In this document: positions 9,164 through 18,220 of the stretch, one piece after another | Position numbering within the stretch: position 1 is the first letter of the stretch | Layout of the letters: every line of letters starts with the position of its first letter | From: Rhizobiales bacterium 62-17 | Lineage (GTDB): Bacteria > Pseudomonadota > Alphaproteobacteria > Rhizobiales > Beijerinckiaceae | DNA: 64,000 nt | Direction of reading: 5' to 3' | Assembly (NCBI GenBank): GCA_001898965.1 | Contig: MKVW01000001.1 | Coordinates: 680,317 to 744,316, forward strand | Program-made: the position numbers and the translations under genes | The notes under the pieces: model-generated | The model's input: only the letters and a program-made list of their open reading frames with translations | What the model was told of the DNA's origin: nothing | Database searches by the model: none

Positions 9164-10630
9164 TTAACCGCCGCAGCAGGCTGGCGGCGCCAGCCGCCCA
9201 CCGGCGCTCTTGCGGATGCGCAGCGAGGATTCCTTCGCCGCGCGTACGATGCGTGGCACGTCGTAAGCGACGAGCTTGCCGCCGCGCTTGACGATCTTGC
9301 CGTCGATGATGACCGTGTCGACATTGGCGGGTGTTGCCGACATCACCACCGTCGCCTCGATATTGGCCAAGGGCGCCGTGTTCACGTCATTGGCGTTGAT
9401 CAGGATGATGTCGGCGCGCTTGCCCGGTGTTAGCGAACCGGTGACGTCGCCGAGGCCGAGCGCCTTGGCGCCGTTGATCGTGCCCATTTCGATGACCTCC
9501 TTGAAGCCGAGAAAGGGATCCTTCTCCGATTTCGTGCCGCGCCAGGGGATCGCCATATTCCACGTGAACCGCATGATCTCGAGCATGTTCGGCGGCGTGA
9601 TCGAGCTGGCATCGCAGGACAGCGAGATCGACAGGCCAGCCTTGCGCATGCGCATGAAGGCTTCTCGGGCATCGCCGGCAAGCCCCAGACGATGTTCGGA
9701 ATGAGTGGCGAAGCTCAGCGGCGATCCGGCCCGCACCATCGCGGCATAATCTTCATCCGACCCGGGCAGGTAGTGGCAGACGAGGAAGTTCGGCCCGAGA
9801 TAGCCGCGCTTCTCGTAATCGACCGCATCGAAATTATTGGGCGGCGCCTGGCCTGCGTGAACAGCGATTGCCAGCTTGCGGGACAGTGCCTGGCCGACGT
9901 CCTCGTGGAACACGGCTTCCGTCGCCTGGCCGATGCCGCGCAGATTGACGCCGAAATGCACCAACCCGTCGAAGGCGGTTCCGGCGGAGAAATAGTCTTT
10001 TCGGACGCGTTCGATGTCGGTGAAGTCGAGCGGCTTGTCGCGCGCCAGCATGTCGATATGGCCATAGGCATAGCGGGCGCGCAGTAGCGAGTCCTTGTGC
10101 GCGCGCAGTTCCGCATCGGCGTGGGCGGGGGAGCGTACGTTATGCGCCCAATTGTGAACGGTGGTGACGCCGTTGTTGGCGAGTTCGGCCATCGCCAGCA
10201 TGATGCTGTTGTAGAAATCGTCTGGCGTATAGAGCGCCGATGTGGCGTTCTTCGCTGGAAAATATTCGAAGCCGCCGTCGGCGAGGTAATTGCGACCAAG
10301 CGCGCTCCACATGTGATAGTGGGTGTCGATGAAGCCCGGCATGACGATCATGTCTTCGGCGTCGATCGTCTCGACGCCCGTGCCGTTTAGATTCTCGCCA
10401 ACGGCTTCAATGAGGCCGTTGCGGACGAGCACGTCGGCCCGCGGCAGCACGCCGAGTTTCGGATCGACGGTGATTACCGCGCCATTCTTGATGAGGTAGG
10501 CGCCCCGGCTGGCTGGCGCTGCCGGCGTCTGCGCCACGGCCTCGGCGACGAAGCCGCTGGGCAACGTGCAGGCGCAGCCAGCGAGAGAGGTTGCGCCAAG
10601 CAATTTGGCGAATGAACGGCGATTGAGCAT
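9164..10630 (-). CDS. Exported metal-dependent amidohydrolase
   Basis: A member of the amidohydrolase superfamily (cytosine-deaminase / chlorohydrolase-like branch), 488 residues. The metal-site HYH at residues 104-106 follows MPGFIDT. Further ligands are suggested by AVHAGQ, ATHSEH and SCDASS, and the C-terminal GSLTPGKRADIILI is typical of the superfamily. The N-terminus has a twin-arginine-like start (NRRSFAKLLGATSLAG) followed by LAGC, so it is probably exported by Tat and possibly lipidated. The ribosome binding site AAGGAGAC is strong. A TTT binding-protein gene lies directly upstream on the same strand, which hints at uptake and hydrolysis of a shared substrate. The substrate is not known. 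Confidence 0.85.
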   Translation of the reverse strand: MLNRRSFAKLLGATSLAGCACTLPSGFVAEAVAQTPAAPASRGAYLIKNGAVITVDPKLGVLPRADVLVRNGLIEAVGENLNGTGVETIDAEDMIVMPGFIDTHYHMWSALGRNYLADGGFEYFPAKNATSALYTPDDFYNSIMLAMAELANNGVTTVHNWAHNVRSPAHADAELRAHKDSLLRARYAYGHIDMLARDKPLDFTDIERVRKDYFSAGTAFDGLVHFGVNLRGIGQATEAVFHEDVGQALSRKLAIAVHAGQAPPNNFDAVDYEKRGYLGPNFLVCHYLPGSDEDYAAMVRAGSPLSFATHSEHRLGLAGDAREAFMRMRKAGLSISLSCDASSITPPNMLEIMRFTWNMAIPWRGTKSEKDPFLGFKEVIEMGTINGAKALGLGDVTGSLTPGKRADIILINANDVNTAPLANIEATVVMSATPANVDTVIIDGKIVKRGGKLVAYDVPRIVRAAKESSLRIRKSAGGRLAPPACCGG

Positions 10631-10743
10631 CGGGCCTGTCTCCTTCGATTAGGTTGCATAGCTAAAGCAAAACTCTCGCCACATTCGCGGAGCGCGTCGG
10701 AGCCGCGACGCTCCCTCGTGGAAATACGGTGGCGCTGATGAAA

Positions 10744-11712
10744 CTAGAGCTGCGGAATTTTTCCGATCGTCGCCGCGCGTTTCCATTTCTCGATCGTCGC
10801 CAGCATGCGTTCATGCAGAAGCTGGCTCGTGCCGGGGTAGGGCATGCCGCCAGCCTTCAGGAGAAAGGCCCGCGTTTCGTCGCGCTTGAGGATTTCGTTG
10901 AGCAGGCCTTCGACTTTCGCCACGTAGGCTGGCGGCGTACCGGCAGGCATCAGCGCATAGAACTCGGCGATCCAATGCACGTTTTTCGATCCCTGTTCGC
11001 GCGCGGTCGGCACGTCCGGGAAGCTTGGGAAACGCTCGTCGCCAAGCATGGCGATCGCGCGCACACTGCCGCGGTTTAATGCGCCAAGCGCGCCGGTGAG
11101 GTCGAGGATCAGGAAATCGACATTGCCGGTTTCGATATCGCGCAGCGCCTCTTGCGCTGCTTTGTAGGGCACCTGTGTCGCCGTCGCTTGGATCTCGTCG
11201 AGATACATGCCGGTGATGGCAATCGATGAGGTGGTCGGTGCGCCATAAGTGGCCTTGCCGTGTTTCGCACGGATCAGTGCGGTCAGATCGGCCATGGTCT
11301 TCACCGGGCTGTCGCCCTTGACGACGATGGTGAAGGGCACGTTGACCAGGGTAGTGACCGGCGCGAAATCCTCGAACCGGTAGGGCATTTCCTTATAGAG
11401 TACGAAATTGCCGGTGACCGGCGCCGAGGGCGTGACAAACAAGGTGTAGCCATCCGGCGATGACTTGGCGACGGCATTCCCACCGATATTGCCGCCCGCG
11501 CCGGGCCGGTTCTCGACGACCACCGGCTGGCCGATCAGCCTCGCCAATTCCTCGGTAAAATAGCGGGCGAGAATGTCGGCGCCGCTGCCGGCCGTATAGG
11601 AGACGACGGCCTTGATGGGGCGCGTCGGATAGTCCTGGGCCTGGGCGGTGGTTGCGATCGCGGCGAATGCAATAATGGCGGCTGCAGCCGCGCGCCAGCG
11701 CGTGCTTCTCAT
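10744..11712 (-). CDS. Tripartite tricarboxylate transporter (Bug/TctC) family substrate-binding protein
   Basis: A periplasmic solute-binding protein of the Bug family. A signal peptide ends at about TTAQAQ. The family pattern follows: YPTRPIKAVVSYTAGSGADILAR, VVENRPGAGGNIG and SPDGYTLF near the N-terminus. ATG at 11712 is chosen because GGGGGGAA precedes it; an ATG nine codons upstream lacks such a site. No membrane subunits (TctA/TctB) are nearby. The amidohydrolase gene follows on the same strand. Confidence 0.9.
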   Translation of the reverse strand: MRSTRWRAAAAAIIAFAAIATTAQAQDYPTRPIKAVVSYTAGSGADILARYFTEELARLIGQPVVVENRPGAGGNIGGNAVAKSSPDGYTLFVTPSAPVTGNFVLYKEMPYRFEDFAPVTTLVNVPFTIVVKGDSPVKTMADLTALIRAKHGKATYGAPTTSSIAITGMYLDEIQATATQVPYKAAQEALRDIETGNVDFLILDLTGALGALNRGSVRAIAMLGDERFPSFPDVPTAREQGSKNVHWIAEFYALMPAGTPPAYVAKVEGLLNEILKRDETRAFLLKAGGMPYPGTSQLLHERMLATIEKWKRAATIGKIPQL

Positions 11713-12105
11713 GGCGTTCCCCCCTTTGTTGTCGTTCACGCCGACATCTTAAGGGATCATGGACGCCAAGAGAATTTCTTCAGCCTATTTTCGGCTTTTC
11801 CCCAGTAACGCATGGAAAGTTCCCACGAATTCGCATTCATCATTAAAATAGCCATACAGACCCTGTGGGCAGGCCAATCCCCTCCGAAAATGGGCGGAAG
11901 TCGCGATTTTTCGCCAACCGTATCCCGGTAATTACGTCGTACGTGGATAAGAGTAACGGCTGAACCTCAGCTGTTTTCAGGGATATGCGGCCTTTTCATT
12001 CAAACTTGAATGGCGATTTTCAGGTTCGCTTGATGGTTGATCAGCCATGAATCCGACCACCTGAAACGGCGTATCGCGTTCGGGTTTGTGCTGGGGCTCA
12101 CCCGT
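11713..12105. other. Divergent intergenic region between the binding-protein gene and the tadG-like gene
   Basis: No gene is supported here. A 16-base perfect dyad, CATTCAA-AC-TTGAATG (11997-12012), lies about 95 bases before the chosen tadG-like start and could be an operator. Confidence 0.35.
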
Positions 12106-13845
12106 ATGGACTTCCTTTCCTCCGCTTGGCTGAAGCGGTCTATCGTTCGTCGCGCGATCCGCTTCGTGGCGCATCGGCGTGGCTCGGTTTCGCTCACCTT
12201 CGCTTTGAGTGCGTCCGTCGCCGTGCTCACCGTGGCAGTGGCGGTCGACTATGGTCGCGCCATCACGACGAACACGGTGCTGCAAACCGCCGTCGACGCG
12301 GTCGCCCTGAAAGCCATGCAGGATTATTCCAATGGCGTGCGCGATCCCGCGCTCTCCACAAGCGCAGCCACCTACTTGGCGGCGCTCACCCATGATGCTT
12401 CCGTTTCGCTCGACGCCGGATATCCCGCGCTCAATGCGGCCGGCAATGCCATCTGCGTCAAGGCAAGCAAGGCCCTGCCGACCACGCTGATGCGCATCGC
12501 GAATGTCGATACGGTGATGATCCGCGCTTCCGCCTGCAGCACCGTCAATGGGGTCGGCACCGTGGAAGTCGCTCTCGTGCTCGACACGACTGGGTCGATG
12601 ACCAATAAAACCAGCGATGGCGTGACCAAACTTTCCGCCATGCAAACCGCGGCCAATTCCTTCGTCGACTATATGTTCGACACGAGCCCGCTCAAGACGG
12701 GTATGAAGATGTCGGTGGTGCCTTTCGCGCCCACGGTCAATATTGGGACGGACTATTCCGGCGCTGCCTGGTTCGATCTGACTGGTGCCTCGGATGAATC
12801 CTTTCGCAGTCCGGCTTTCGCGCGCGATTCATCTGTCGCTTCCAGCCGGTTCGGCTTGTTCACCAAGTTGAAAGCGATCCGCTCGTCCTGGGATTGGACG
12901 GGCTGCGTCGAAGCGCGGACTTATCCCTATAATGTCACGGACGCCGCACCGGTCCTGGGAACGCCCGACAGCTATTTCGTGCCCTTGTTGGCGCCCGATG
13001 AACCGGATGCTCAATATACCGGCACCATCACGCAGACCTATTACGACTGGTCGAAGGGGCGTTACGTTACGACGACGACGACCGGTTCGATCAACAATTC
13101 GAACAGCTACGACAACAGCTATCTCAACGACAATGGTGGCGCGTGTACGTCGAGCCCGAGCGGTGAGACGCTCTCCGATGAAACGACGAAGCAGTCGCGC
13201 TTGTGCAAATATTCGAACGGCTCTTCGAGTGTTTCCAACTCGTCAAGTAAGGGGCCGAACCGTTATTGCAATTCCGCATCCCTGGTGCGTATGCAGACCG
13301 GCAAGACGAACTTGCAGACCAAGATCTCGGCACTCGCAGCCAACGGCCAGACCAATATCCATCAGGGCTTCATGTGGGGCTGGCACACGATCTCGCCGAA
13401 CACGCCTTTCGCTGACGGCAAAGCCTATGCTACCTCCAATAATATGAAGGTGATCGTGCTGATGACCGACGGCGAGAACACCTGGAATTCGGCGTCCAAC
13501 GTGGTCAACAAGTCGAGCTATTCGGCCTATGGCTATTATAAGAATGCCAACACGCGCCTGTCGGCGGCCAATCAGAACGTCACCTCGGAAACCGCCGCGC
13601 GCGCGGCCATGGACCAGTTGACACGCGAAGCTTGTGCCAATGCCCGGGCGCAAGGGATCACGATCTATACGGTCGGGTTCTCCGGCAAATCCGACCCTAT
13701 CGATGAGGCCGGCAAGCAATTGCTGACCGATTGTGCGGGCGATGCCAAACGCGCCTTCTTCACCAATTCCTCGACCGGACTGGTCAGCGCCTTCCAGCAG
13801 ATTTCAGCGGGAATTGGCAGCGGCAGCCTGCGCCTGATCAACTAA
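12106..13845 (+). CDS. TadG-like pilus-assembly protein with von Willebrand A domain
   Basis: A surface or periplasm-facing protein of the TadE/TadG type, anchored by an N-terminal helix (GSVSLTFALSASVAVL, residues 26-48). It is followed by a pseudopilin-like segment and a vWA domain with the MIDAS motif DTTGS at residue 160 and MTDGEN near 453. Between them, about residues 315-390 are rich in Ser, Asn, Thr and Tyr. The length is 579 residues. I chose ATG 12106 (CTGGGG upstream); a TTG at 12037 in the same frame is possible. No other tad genes are nearby. A terminator follows. Function is likely adhesion or pilus related, but this is inference. Confidence 0.8.
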   Translation: MDFLSSAWLKRSIVRRAIRFVAHRRGSVSLTFALSASVAVLTVAVAVDYGRAITTNTVLQTAVDAVALKAMQDYSNGVRDPALSTSAATYLAALTHDASVSLDAGYPALNAAGNAICVKASKALPTTLMRIANVDTVMIRASACSTVNGVGTVEVALVLDTTGSMTNKTSDGVTKLSAMQTAANSFVDYMFDTSPLKTGMKMSVVPFAPTVNIGTDYSGAAWFDLTGASDESFRSPAFARDSSVASSRFGLFTKLKAIRSSWDWTGCVEARTYPYNVTDAAPVLGTPDSYFVPLLAPDEPDAQYTGTITQTYYDWSKGRYVTTTTTGSINNSNSYDNSYLNDNGGACTSSPSGETLSDETTKQSRLCKYSNGSSSVSNSSSKGPNRYCNSASLVRMQTGKTNLQTKISALAANGQTNIHQGFMWGWHTISPNTPFADGKAYATSNNMKVIVLMTDGENTWNSASNVVNKSSYSAYGYYKNANTRLSAANQNVTSETAARAAMDQLTREACANARAQGITIYTVGFSGKSDPIDEAGKQLLTDCAGDAKRAFFTNSSTGLVSAFQQISAGIGSGSLRLIN

Positions 13846-13863
13846 CAGGTATTAAGTTACCCG

Positions 13864-13897
13864 ATGTTCCTATCCCTTTGAGGACAGGAACATTTTA
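13864..13897 (+). terminator. Intrinsic terminator of the tadG-like gene
   Basis: A 12-base stem with one mismatch (13864-13875 with 13882-13893, ATGTTCCT arm), loop CTTTGA, is followed by TTTTA. Confidence 0.8.
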
Positions 13898-14052
13898 CGG
13901 GGTGGGCGCTTTCGGCTTGCGTTTTTGCCGCTGGTCGGGTAACAGCGCGCCATTCCACAGGCGGATCTATCGCGACCCTGATCCAAGGGCCGCTCCGGTG
14001 GTCGGAAATTCCGGCCCGCTGTCCGCTGAGGTTCAACCGGAGAAGTACAGTT

Positions 14053-15066
14053 ATGTCATTGCCCGATTTTTCCATGCGTCAGCTCCTCGAAGCCGGCGCC
14101 CACTTCGGCCATCAGTCGCACCGCTGGAACCCGAAAATGGGTCCTTACATTTTCGGTGCCCGCAACAACATCCACATCATCGATCTGGCCCAGACCGTGC
14201 CGCTGCTGCACCAGGCTCTGAAGGCCGTGTCCGACACCGTCTCCAAGGGTGGTCGCGTTCTGCTCGTCGGCACCAAGCGCCAGGCGTCCGATGCCATTGC
14301 CGATGCCGCCAAGCGTTCGGCCCAGTATTACGTCAACTCCCGCTGGCTCGGCGGCATGCTGACCAACTGGAAGACCATTTCCGGCTCGATCCAGCGCCTG
14401 CGCAAGGTCGACGAAGAGCTGAACTCCGGCGCCGTTGGCCTGACCAAGAAAGAGCGCCTGATGCTGTCGCGCGAGCGCGACAAGCTTGAGAAGGCCCTGG
14501 GTGGCATCAAGGACATGGGCGGCACGCCCGATTTGATCTTCGTCATCGACACCAACAAGGAACAGCTGGCGATCAAGGAAGCCAACCGCCTGGGCATTCC
14601 GGTGGCCGCGATCCTGGACACCAATTGCGATCCCGATGGCATCGCCTTCCCGGTACCGGCCAATGACGATGCGGGCCGCGCCATCGCGCTCTATTGCGAT
14701 CTGATCGCCCGCGCCGCCATCGACGGCATTTCGCGCAGCCAGGGCTCGTCGGGTGTCGATCTCGGTGCTTCGGAAGCCCCGGTCGATCAGGACATCCCGG
14801 CGCCGGCCGCCGAGGCGGAAGAACTGCCGGCCGAGACGTTCGAACTGCTCGCCGCGCCGCGTGGCGCGCCGGACGATCTTGCCAAGCTGCAGGGCGTTGG
14901 CCCGCAGATGGTCAAGAAGCTCAATGACGGCGGCATTTTCCACTACTGGCAGATCGGTGCGATGACCGACGCCGATGTCACCAAGGTCGATGCCGATCTC
15001 AAGCTGAACGGCCGCATCACCCGCGATAAGTGGGTCGAGCAGGCCCGCACGCTGGCTGCCGGCTGA
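14053..15066 (+). CDS. rpsB: 30S ribosomal protein S2 with C-terminal helix-hairpin-helix extension
   Basis: Ribosomal protein S2 of the small subunit. The first ~230 residues match S2: [36 protein letters not shown] and [15 protein letters not shown]. The protein is 337 residues, about 100 longer than E. coli S2. The extra C-terminus has an acidic/Pro-Ala linker and then a helix-hairpin-helix-like module ([19 protein letters not shown], then [20 protein letters not shown]). A similar module occurs at the end of some rhizobial L21 proteins (recalled, not searched). The RBS is GGAGAAG. It is followed by a hairpin and tsf. Confidence 0.96.
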   Translation: MSLPDFSMRQLLEAGAHFGHQSHRWNPKMGPYIFGARNNIHIIDLAQTVPLLHQALKAVSDTVSKGGRVLLVGTKRQASDAIADAAKRSAQYYVNSRWLGGMLTNWKTISGSIQRLRKVDEELNSGAVGLTKKERLMLSRERDKLEKALGGIKDMGGTPDLIFVIDTNKEQLAIKEANRLGIPVAAILDTNCDPDGIAFPVPANDDAGRAIALYCDLIARAAIDGISRSQGSSGVDLGASEAPVDQDIPAPAAEAEELPAETFELLAAPRGAPDDLAKLQGVGPQMVKKLNDGGIFHYWQIGAMTDADVTKVDADLKLNGRITRDKWVEQARTLAAG

Positions 15067-15125
15067 GCGCCAGCTCGCACTGACTTCAAAGAGCGACATT
15101 CAATCGTCGCGATTGTTGCTCAATC

Positions 15126-15154
15126 CTTCGCCTCAGCCGAACGCTGAGGCGAAG
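15126..15154 (+). promoter_or_regulatory. Perfect hairpin between rpsB and tsf
   Basis: A 12-base perfect stem (15126-15137 with 15143-15154, arm CTTCGCCTCAGC) with a five-base loop and no T-tract after it. It probably sits in the rpsB-tsf transcript and could be a processing site or a partial terminator. Confidence 0.6.
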
Positions 15155-15192
15155 ACGTTCCGATCCGAAGGAAATCAGCAAGGAAATTGCTC

Positions 15193-16116
15193 ATGGCGAA
15201 CATTACCGCTGCGATGGTGAAAGACCTGCGCGAAAAGACTGGCGCGGGCATGATGGACTGCAAGACGGCGCTCAACGAAACCAACGGCGACATCGAGGCC
15301 GCCATCGATTGGCTGCGCAAGAAGGGTCTGTCGAAGGCCGCCAAGAAGTCTGGCCGCGTCGCCGCTGAAGGTCTCGTCACGGTTGCCGTCAATGGCCATC
15401 AGGGCGTTGTCGTCGAAGTGAACTCCGAAACCGACTTCGTTGCCCGTAACGAAGAGTTCCAGGCGCTGGCCCGCACGATCGCGCTCGTCTCGCTGGAGAA
15501 GGGCATTGTCGAGGTGGAGAAGCTGCGCGATCAGCATTATCCGGGTGGCGGCACCGTCGCCGACGCGCTGTCGAACGCTATCGCCACCATCGGCGAGAAC
15601 ATGACGCTGCGCCGCGCCGACCAGGTTTCGGTTGCCCAGGGCGTCATCGGCCATTACGTGCACAACGCGATTGGCGAAGGCCAGGGCAAGATCGGCGTCA
15701 TCGTCGGCCTCGAATCGACCGGCAATGCCGCGGCGCTCGCCGACCTCGGCCGCAAGATCGCCATGCACATCGCCGCCGCTTCGCCGCTGGCGCTGGACGC
15801 AAGCGGTCTCGATCCGGCAACCGTCGAGCGTGAGAAGAACCTGCTGCGCGAGAAGAACGCCAGCAAGCCCGCCAATGTGCTCGAGAAGATCGTCGAGTCC
15901 GGCCTCAAGACCTATTACAAGGAAGTGACGCTGGTCGATCAGGCCTTCATCCATGATCCGGCCAAGACCGTCTCGCAGATCGTCAACGAAGCGGCCAAGG
16001 CCGCTGGTGCGCCGGTCGCCCTGAAGGGCTTCGTGCGCTATGCGCTGGGCGAAGGCATCGAGAAGGGCGAAGAGCTCGATTTCGCGGCCGAAGTCGCGAG
16101 CATGAGCAAGGGTTGA
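15193..16116 (+). CDS. tsf: Elongation factor Ts
   Basis: The guanine-nucleotide exchange factor for EF-Tu. The N-terminal UBA-like domain ([19 protein letters not shown]) includes the conserved DCKTAL, followed by the dimer core ([13 protein letters not shown]) and the C-terminal domain. The length is 307 residues. The ATG at 15193 follows AAGGAA; a TTG two codons earlier is less likely. It ends before a strong terminator, so tsf closes the rpsB-tsf unit. Confidence 0.97.
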   Translation: MANITAAMVKDLREKTGAGMMDCKTALNETNGDIEAAIDWLRKKGLSKAAKKSGRVAAEGLVTVAVNGHQGVVVEVNSETDFVARNEEFQALARTIALVSLEKGIVEVEKLRDQHYPGGGTVADALSNAIATIGENMTLRRADQVSVAQGVIGHYVHNAIGEGQGKIGVIVGLESTGNAAALADLGRKIAMHIAAASPLALDASGLDPATVEREKNLLREKNASKPANVLEKIVESGLKTYYKEVTLVDQAFIHDPAKTVSQIVNEAAKAAGAPVALKGFVRYALGEGIEKGEELDFAAEVASMSKG

Positions 16117-16220
16117 TCCAGGTCCATTGCCCCGGTGCATGCCTCTTGTGCATGACTGGGGCGCGGGCTTCGCGATTGCCGTAAACCGCCGCTTGAATTA
16201 TTTTGCCGGCACCGTTGGAG

Positions 16221-16257
16221 GGTGGCGTACGGGTTGTCCCCGACGCCACCTTTTGCC
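16221..16257 (+). terminator. Intrinsic terminator of rpsB-tsf
   Basis: A perfect 8-base stem (GGTGGCGT 16221-16228 with 16243-16250) is followed by TTTTGCCTTTT. It lies between tsf and the MFS exporter gene and rules out any upstream start for the latter. Confidence 0.85.
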
Positions 16258-16299
16258 TTTTCAGGGTCATTCAGACAGATCAGCAAGGACTATGCCGCC

Positions 16300-17526
16300 A
16301 TGAGCGCCAATGCCGAAGTCAAGGTTGGGGCCGCGCCATCGGGCGCTCTTGATGCGGTGGGGCCTGTGCACGCGGTCCTCTGGATCATGTGCTTCGCGCA
16401 TTTCCTCAACGACCTCCTGCAATCGCTTCTGTCCGCTGTCTTTCCGATGCTGAAGGACACCTACAGCCTCGACTTCTCCCAGATCGGCTATATCGCTCTG
16501 GCGTTTCAGATCACGGCGTCGATCCTGCAGCCGTTTATCGGCATGTACACCGACAAGCGGCCGACGCCCTGGGGGCTGGCGGTGGGCATGGGCGCGACCC
16601 TCGCCGGTCTACTCATGTTGGCCTTCGCCGGCACCTATTGGACCTTGTTGATCGCGGCGGCGACGGTGGGCATCGGTTCCTCGATCTTCCATCCGGAAGG
16701 CTCGCGCGTCGTGCGCATGGCCGCTGGCGGCCGCATGGGCACGGCTCAGGCGACGTTTCAGGTCGGCGGCAATTTCGGCCAGGCGGCCGGCCCGCTGCTG
16801 GCGGCCTTCGTCGTCGTTCCCCTTGGACAGCGTGGCATCGTCTGGTTCGCGGCCGTGGCTCTCGTGGCAATGGCGGTTCTGGCCTGGGTCGGTCGTTGGT
16901 ATGCGGCCGCCATCAAACGCGAGGGTGGGTTGAAGCGCCGTTCCGGCGGTGGTTCGGTCCATGGCTTCACCAGCAGCAAGGTTTTCACCATCATCACGCT
17001 GCTTCTGCTGCTGATGTTCTCGAAGGCCTTCTATAGTTCGAGCCTCAACACGTTCTACACCTTCTACCTGATGGACAAGTTCCAGATCAGCTTGCGGGAT
17101 TCGCAGCTCTATCTGTTCCTGTTCATGGCGGCGACCGCGTCGGGCGTTTATCTCGGTGGCCCGCTGGGGGATCGGTTCGGACGCAAATACATCATCTGGT
17201 TCTCGATCCTTGGCGCGCTGCCGTTCACCCTGATGCTGCCCTACGCCAACCTCTTCTGGTCGGCGGTGCTGACGGTGCTAATCGGTTTCATCACCGCTTC
17301 GTCCATGTCGCAGATCGTCGTCTATGCGTTGGAACTGGTGCCCGGTCGCACGGGCATGCTGTCGGGCCTGTTCCTGGGCTTCTCCTTCGGCATGTCGGGG
17401 ATCGCCGCGGCGGCACTGGGGCATCTGGCTGACGTCACCAGCCTGAACTTCGTGTTCCAGATTTGCGCCTTCCTGCCTCTGATCGGAGTGGTCGCCTGGT
17501 TCCTGCCGAACCTTGAACGCCGATAA
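16300..17526 (+). CDS. fsr: MFS exporter, fosmidomycin-resistance (Fsr) type
   Basis: A 12-helix major facilitator protein of 408 residues. It resembles E. coli Fsr along its whole length: HFLNDLLQSLLSAVFP, PFIGMYTDKRPTPW, GSSIFHPEGSRVVRMA, FQVGGNFGQAAGPLLAA, FYTFYLMDKF, GGPLGDRFGRKYIIW and ALELVPGRTGMLSGLFLGF. Fsr exports fosmidomycin, an inhibitor of Dxr; dxr lies about 4 kb downstream. The natural substrate is unknown. ATG 16300 is chosen with AAGGAC upstream; the upstream open frame crosses the tsf terminator. It sits between tsf and pyrH, genes that are usually neighbours in this order of bacteria. Confidence 0.88.
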   Translation: MSANAEVKVGAAPSGALDAVGPVHAVLWIMCFAHFLNDLLQSLLSAVFPMLKDTYSLDFSQIGYIALAFQITASILQPFIGMYTDKRPTPWGLAVGMGATLAGLLMLAFAGTYWTLLIAAATVGIGSSIFHPEGSRVVRMAAGGRMGTAQATFQVGGNFGQAAGPLLAAFVVVPLGQRGIVWFAAVALVAMAVLAWVGRWYAAAIKREGGLKRRSGGGSVHGFTSSKVFTIITLLLLLMFSKAFYSSSLNTFYTFYLMDKFQISLRDSQLYLFLFMAATASGVYLGGPLGDRFGRKYIIWFSILGALPFTLMLPYANLFWSAVLTVLIGFITASSMSQIVVYALELVPGRTGMLSGLFLGFSFGMSGIAAAALGHLADVTSLNFVFQICAFLPLIGVVAWFLPNLERR

Positions 17527-17556
17527 CGGGCAGGGCGCAATACAAGACGCAAAAGA

Positions 17557-17580
17557 AAACGGCCCCGAAAGGGGCCGTTT
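17557..17580. terminator. Bidirectional terminator between fsr and irr
   Basis: A perfect 10-base stem (AAACGGCCCC 17557-17566 with 17571-17580) with a GAAA loop. It reads into TTTGTCGTT on the plus strand and into TTTTCTTTT on the minus strand, serving both convergent genes. Confidence 0.85.
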
Positions 17581-17604
17581 GTCGTTCAGGAAACTTGGAT
17601 TTGA

Positions 17605-18090
17605 TCAGGAAGCGGCCGTCGGGGCCTTCTTCAGGCGGACGATCACGTCGACGCCAGCGATGATCATGCCTTCCGGCGCGCCGGGAACGGCGAGCTGGGG
17701 CACCATCATGTCGGGGATGTCGAACAGTTCGTCCTGCTCCTCGACATAGTAGTGATAGTGCGGGCCGGTGTTGGTATCGTACCAAACCTTGGAACCGAAC
17801 AGGGCCACTTCGCGCAGCAGGCCGCTTTCGGTGAACTGGCGCAGGGTATTGTAGACGGTCGCCAGCGACATGTTCACGCGCGCGCCCCGGGCTTCCTCGT
17901 ACAGCTGCTCGGCGGTCAGGTGACGGTCACCCTTGCCGAACAACAGCCAGCCGAGGGCCAGGCGTTGCCGAGTCGGACGAAGTCCCGCCTTGCGCAGCTT
18001 TTCGCTGACCATGCGCGGAACACAACCAATCCCTCCAGGGGTCGGACGAGAGCTAACAGACGCCACTTTTCCCAGTTCCTTTTGTAGCAT
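17605..18090 (-). CDS. irr: Iron response regulator Irr, Fur superfamily
   Basis: Irr is the heme-responsive iron regulator of Rhizobiales. The protein matches Irr in the DNA-binding region (LRKAGLRPTRQRLALGWLLFGKGDRHLTAEQLYEE, quoted in parts elsewhere) and in SLATVYNTLRQFTESGLL. The heme-related His cluster reads HYHYY rather than the HHH of Bradyrhizobium Irr. The N-terminal region has GCVPR where Bradyrhizobium has a Cys-Pro heme motif. Starts possible at 18090 (ATG) or 18066 (GTG, after GGAA). An ICE-like operator lies at 18204-18220, upstream of the gene, so autoregulation is likely. Confidence 0.9.
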   Translation of the reverse strand: MLQKELGKVASVSSRPTPGGIGCVPRMVSEKLRKAGLRPTRQRLALGWLLFGKGDRHLTAEQLYEEARGARVNMSLATVYNTLRQFTESGLLREVALFGSKVWYDTNTGPHYHYYVEEQDELFDIPDMMVPQLAVPGAPEGMIIAGVDVIVRLKKAPTAAS

Positions 18091-18203
18091 TTTGGGCGGG
18101 CCCGAAAATTTGCACGTTCACTTATGTATTATGACGAGGTTTCTGTCATCAGAATTTGATCTGAATCAAAAAACAAAGAGACCCGATGCAACTTTCCGGC
18201 CAG

Positions 18204-18220
18204 TTTAGAACCTTTCTGAA
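18204..18220. promoter_or_regulatory. ICE / Irr-box operator
   Basis: The sequence TTTAGAA-CCT-TTCTGAA matches the recalled alphaproteobacterial ICE consensus TTTAGAA-N3-TTCTAAA at all but one base (the second G for A). It lies in the divergent irr-pyrH interval, 114 bases before the irr start and 163 before pyrH, fitting Irr autoregulation. Confidence 0.7.

Noticed and set aside
12996-13275. Tandem DNA repeat in the Ser/Asn-rich part of the tadG-like gene
   Set aside because: Composition is biased but I found no regular repeat unit.
16222-16299. Upstream extension of the fsr reading frame
   Set aside because: It would start inside the tsf terminator; ATG 16300 with AAGGAC is better.
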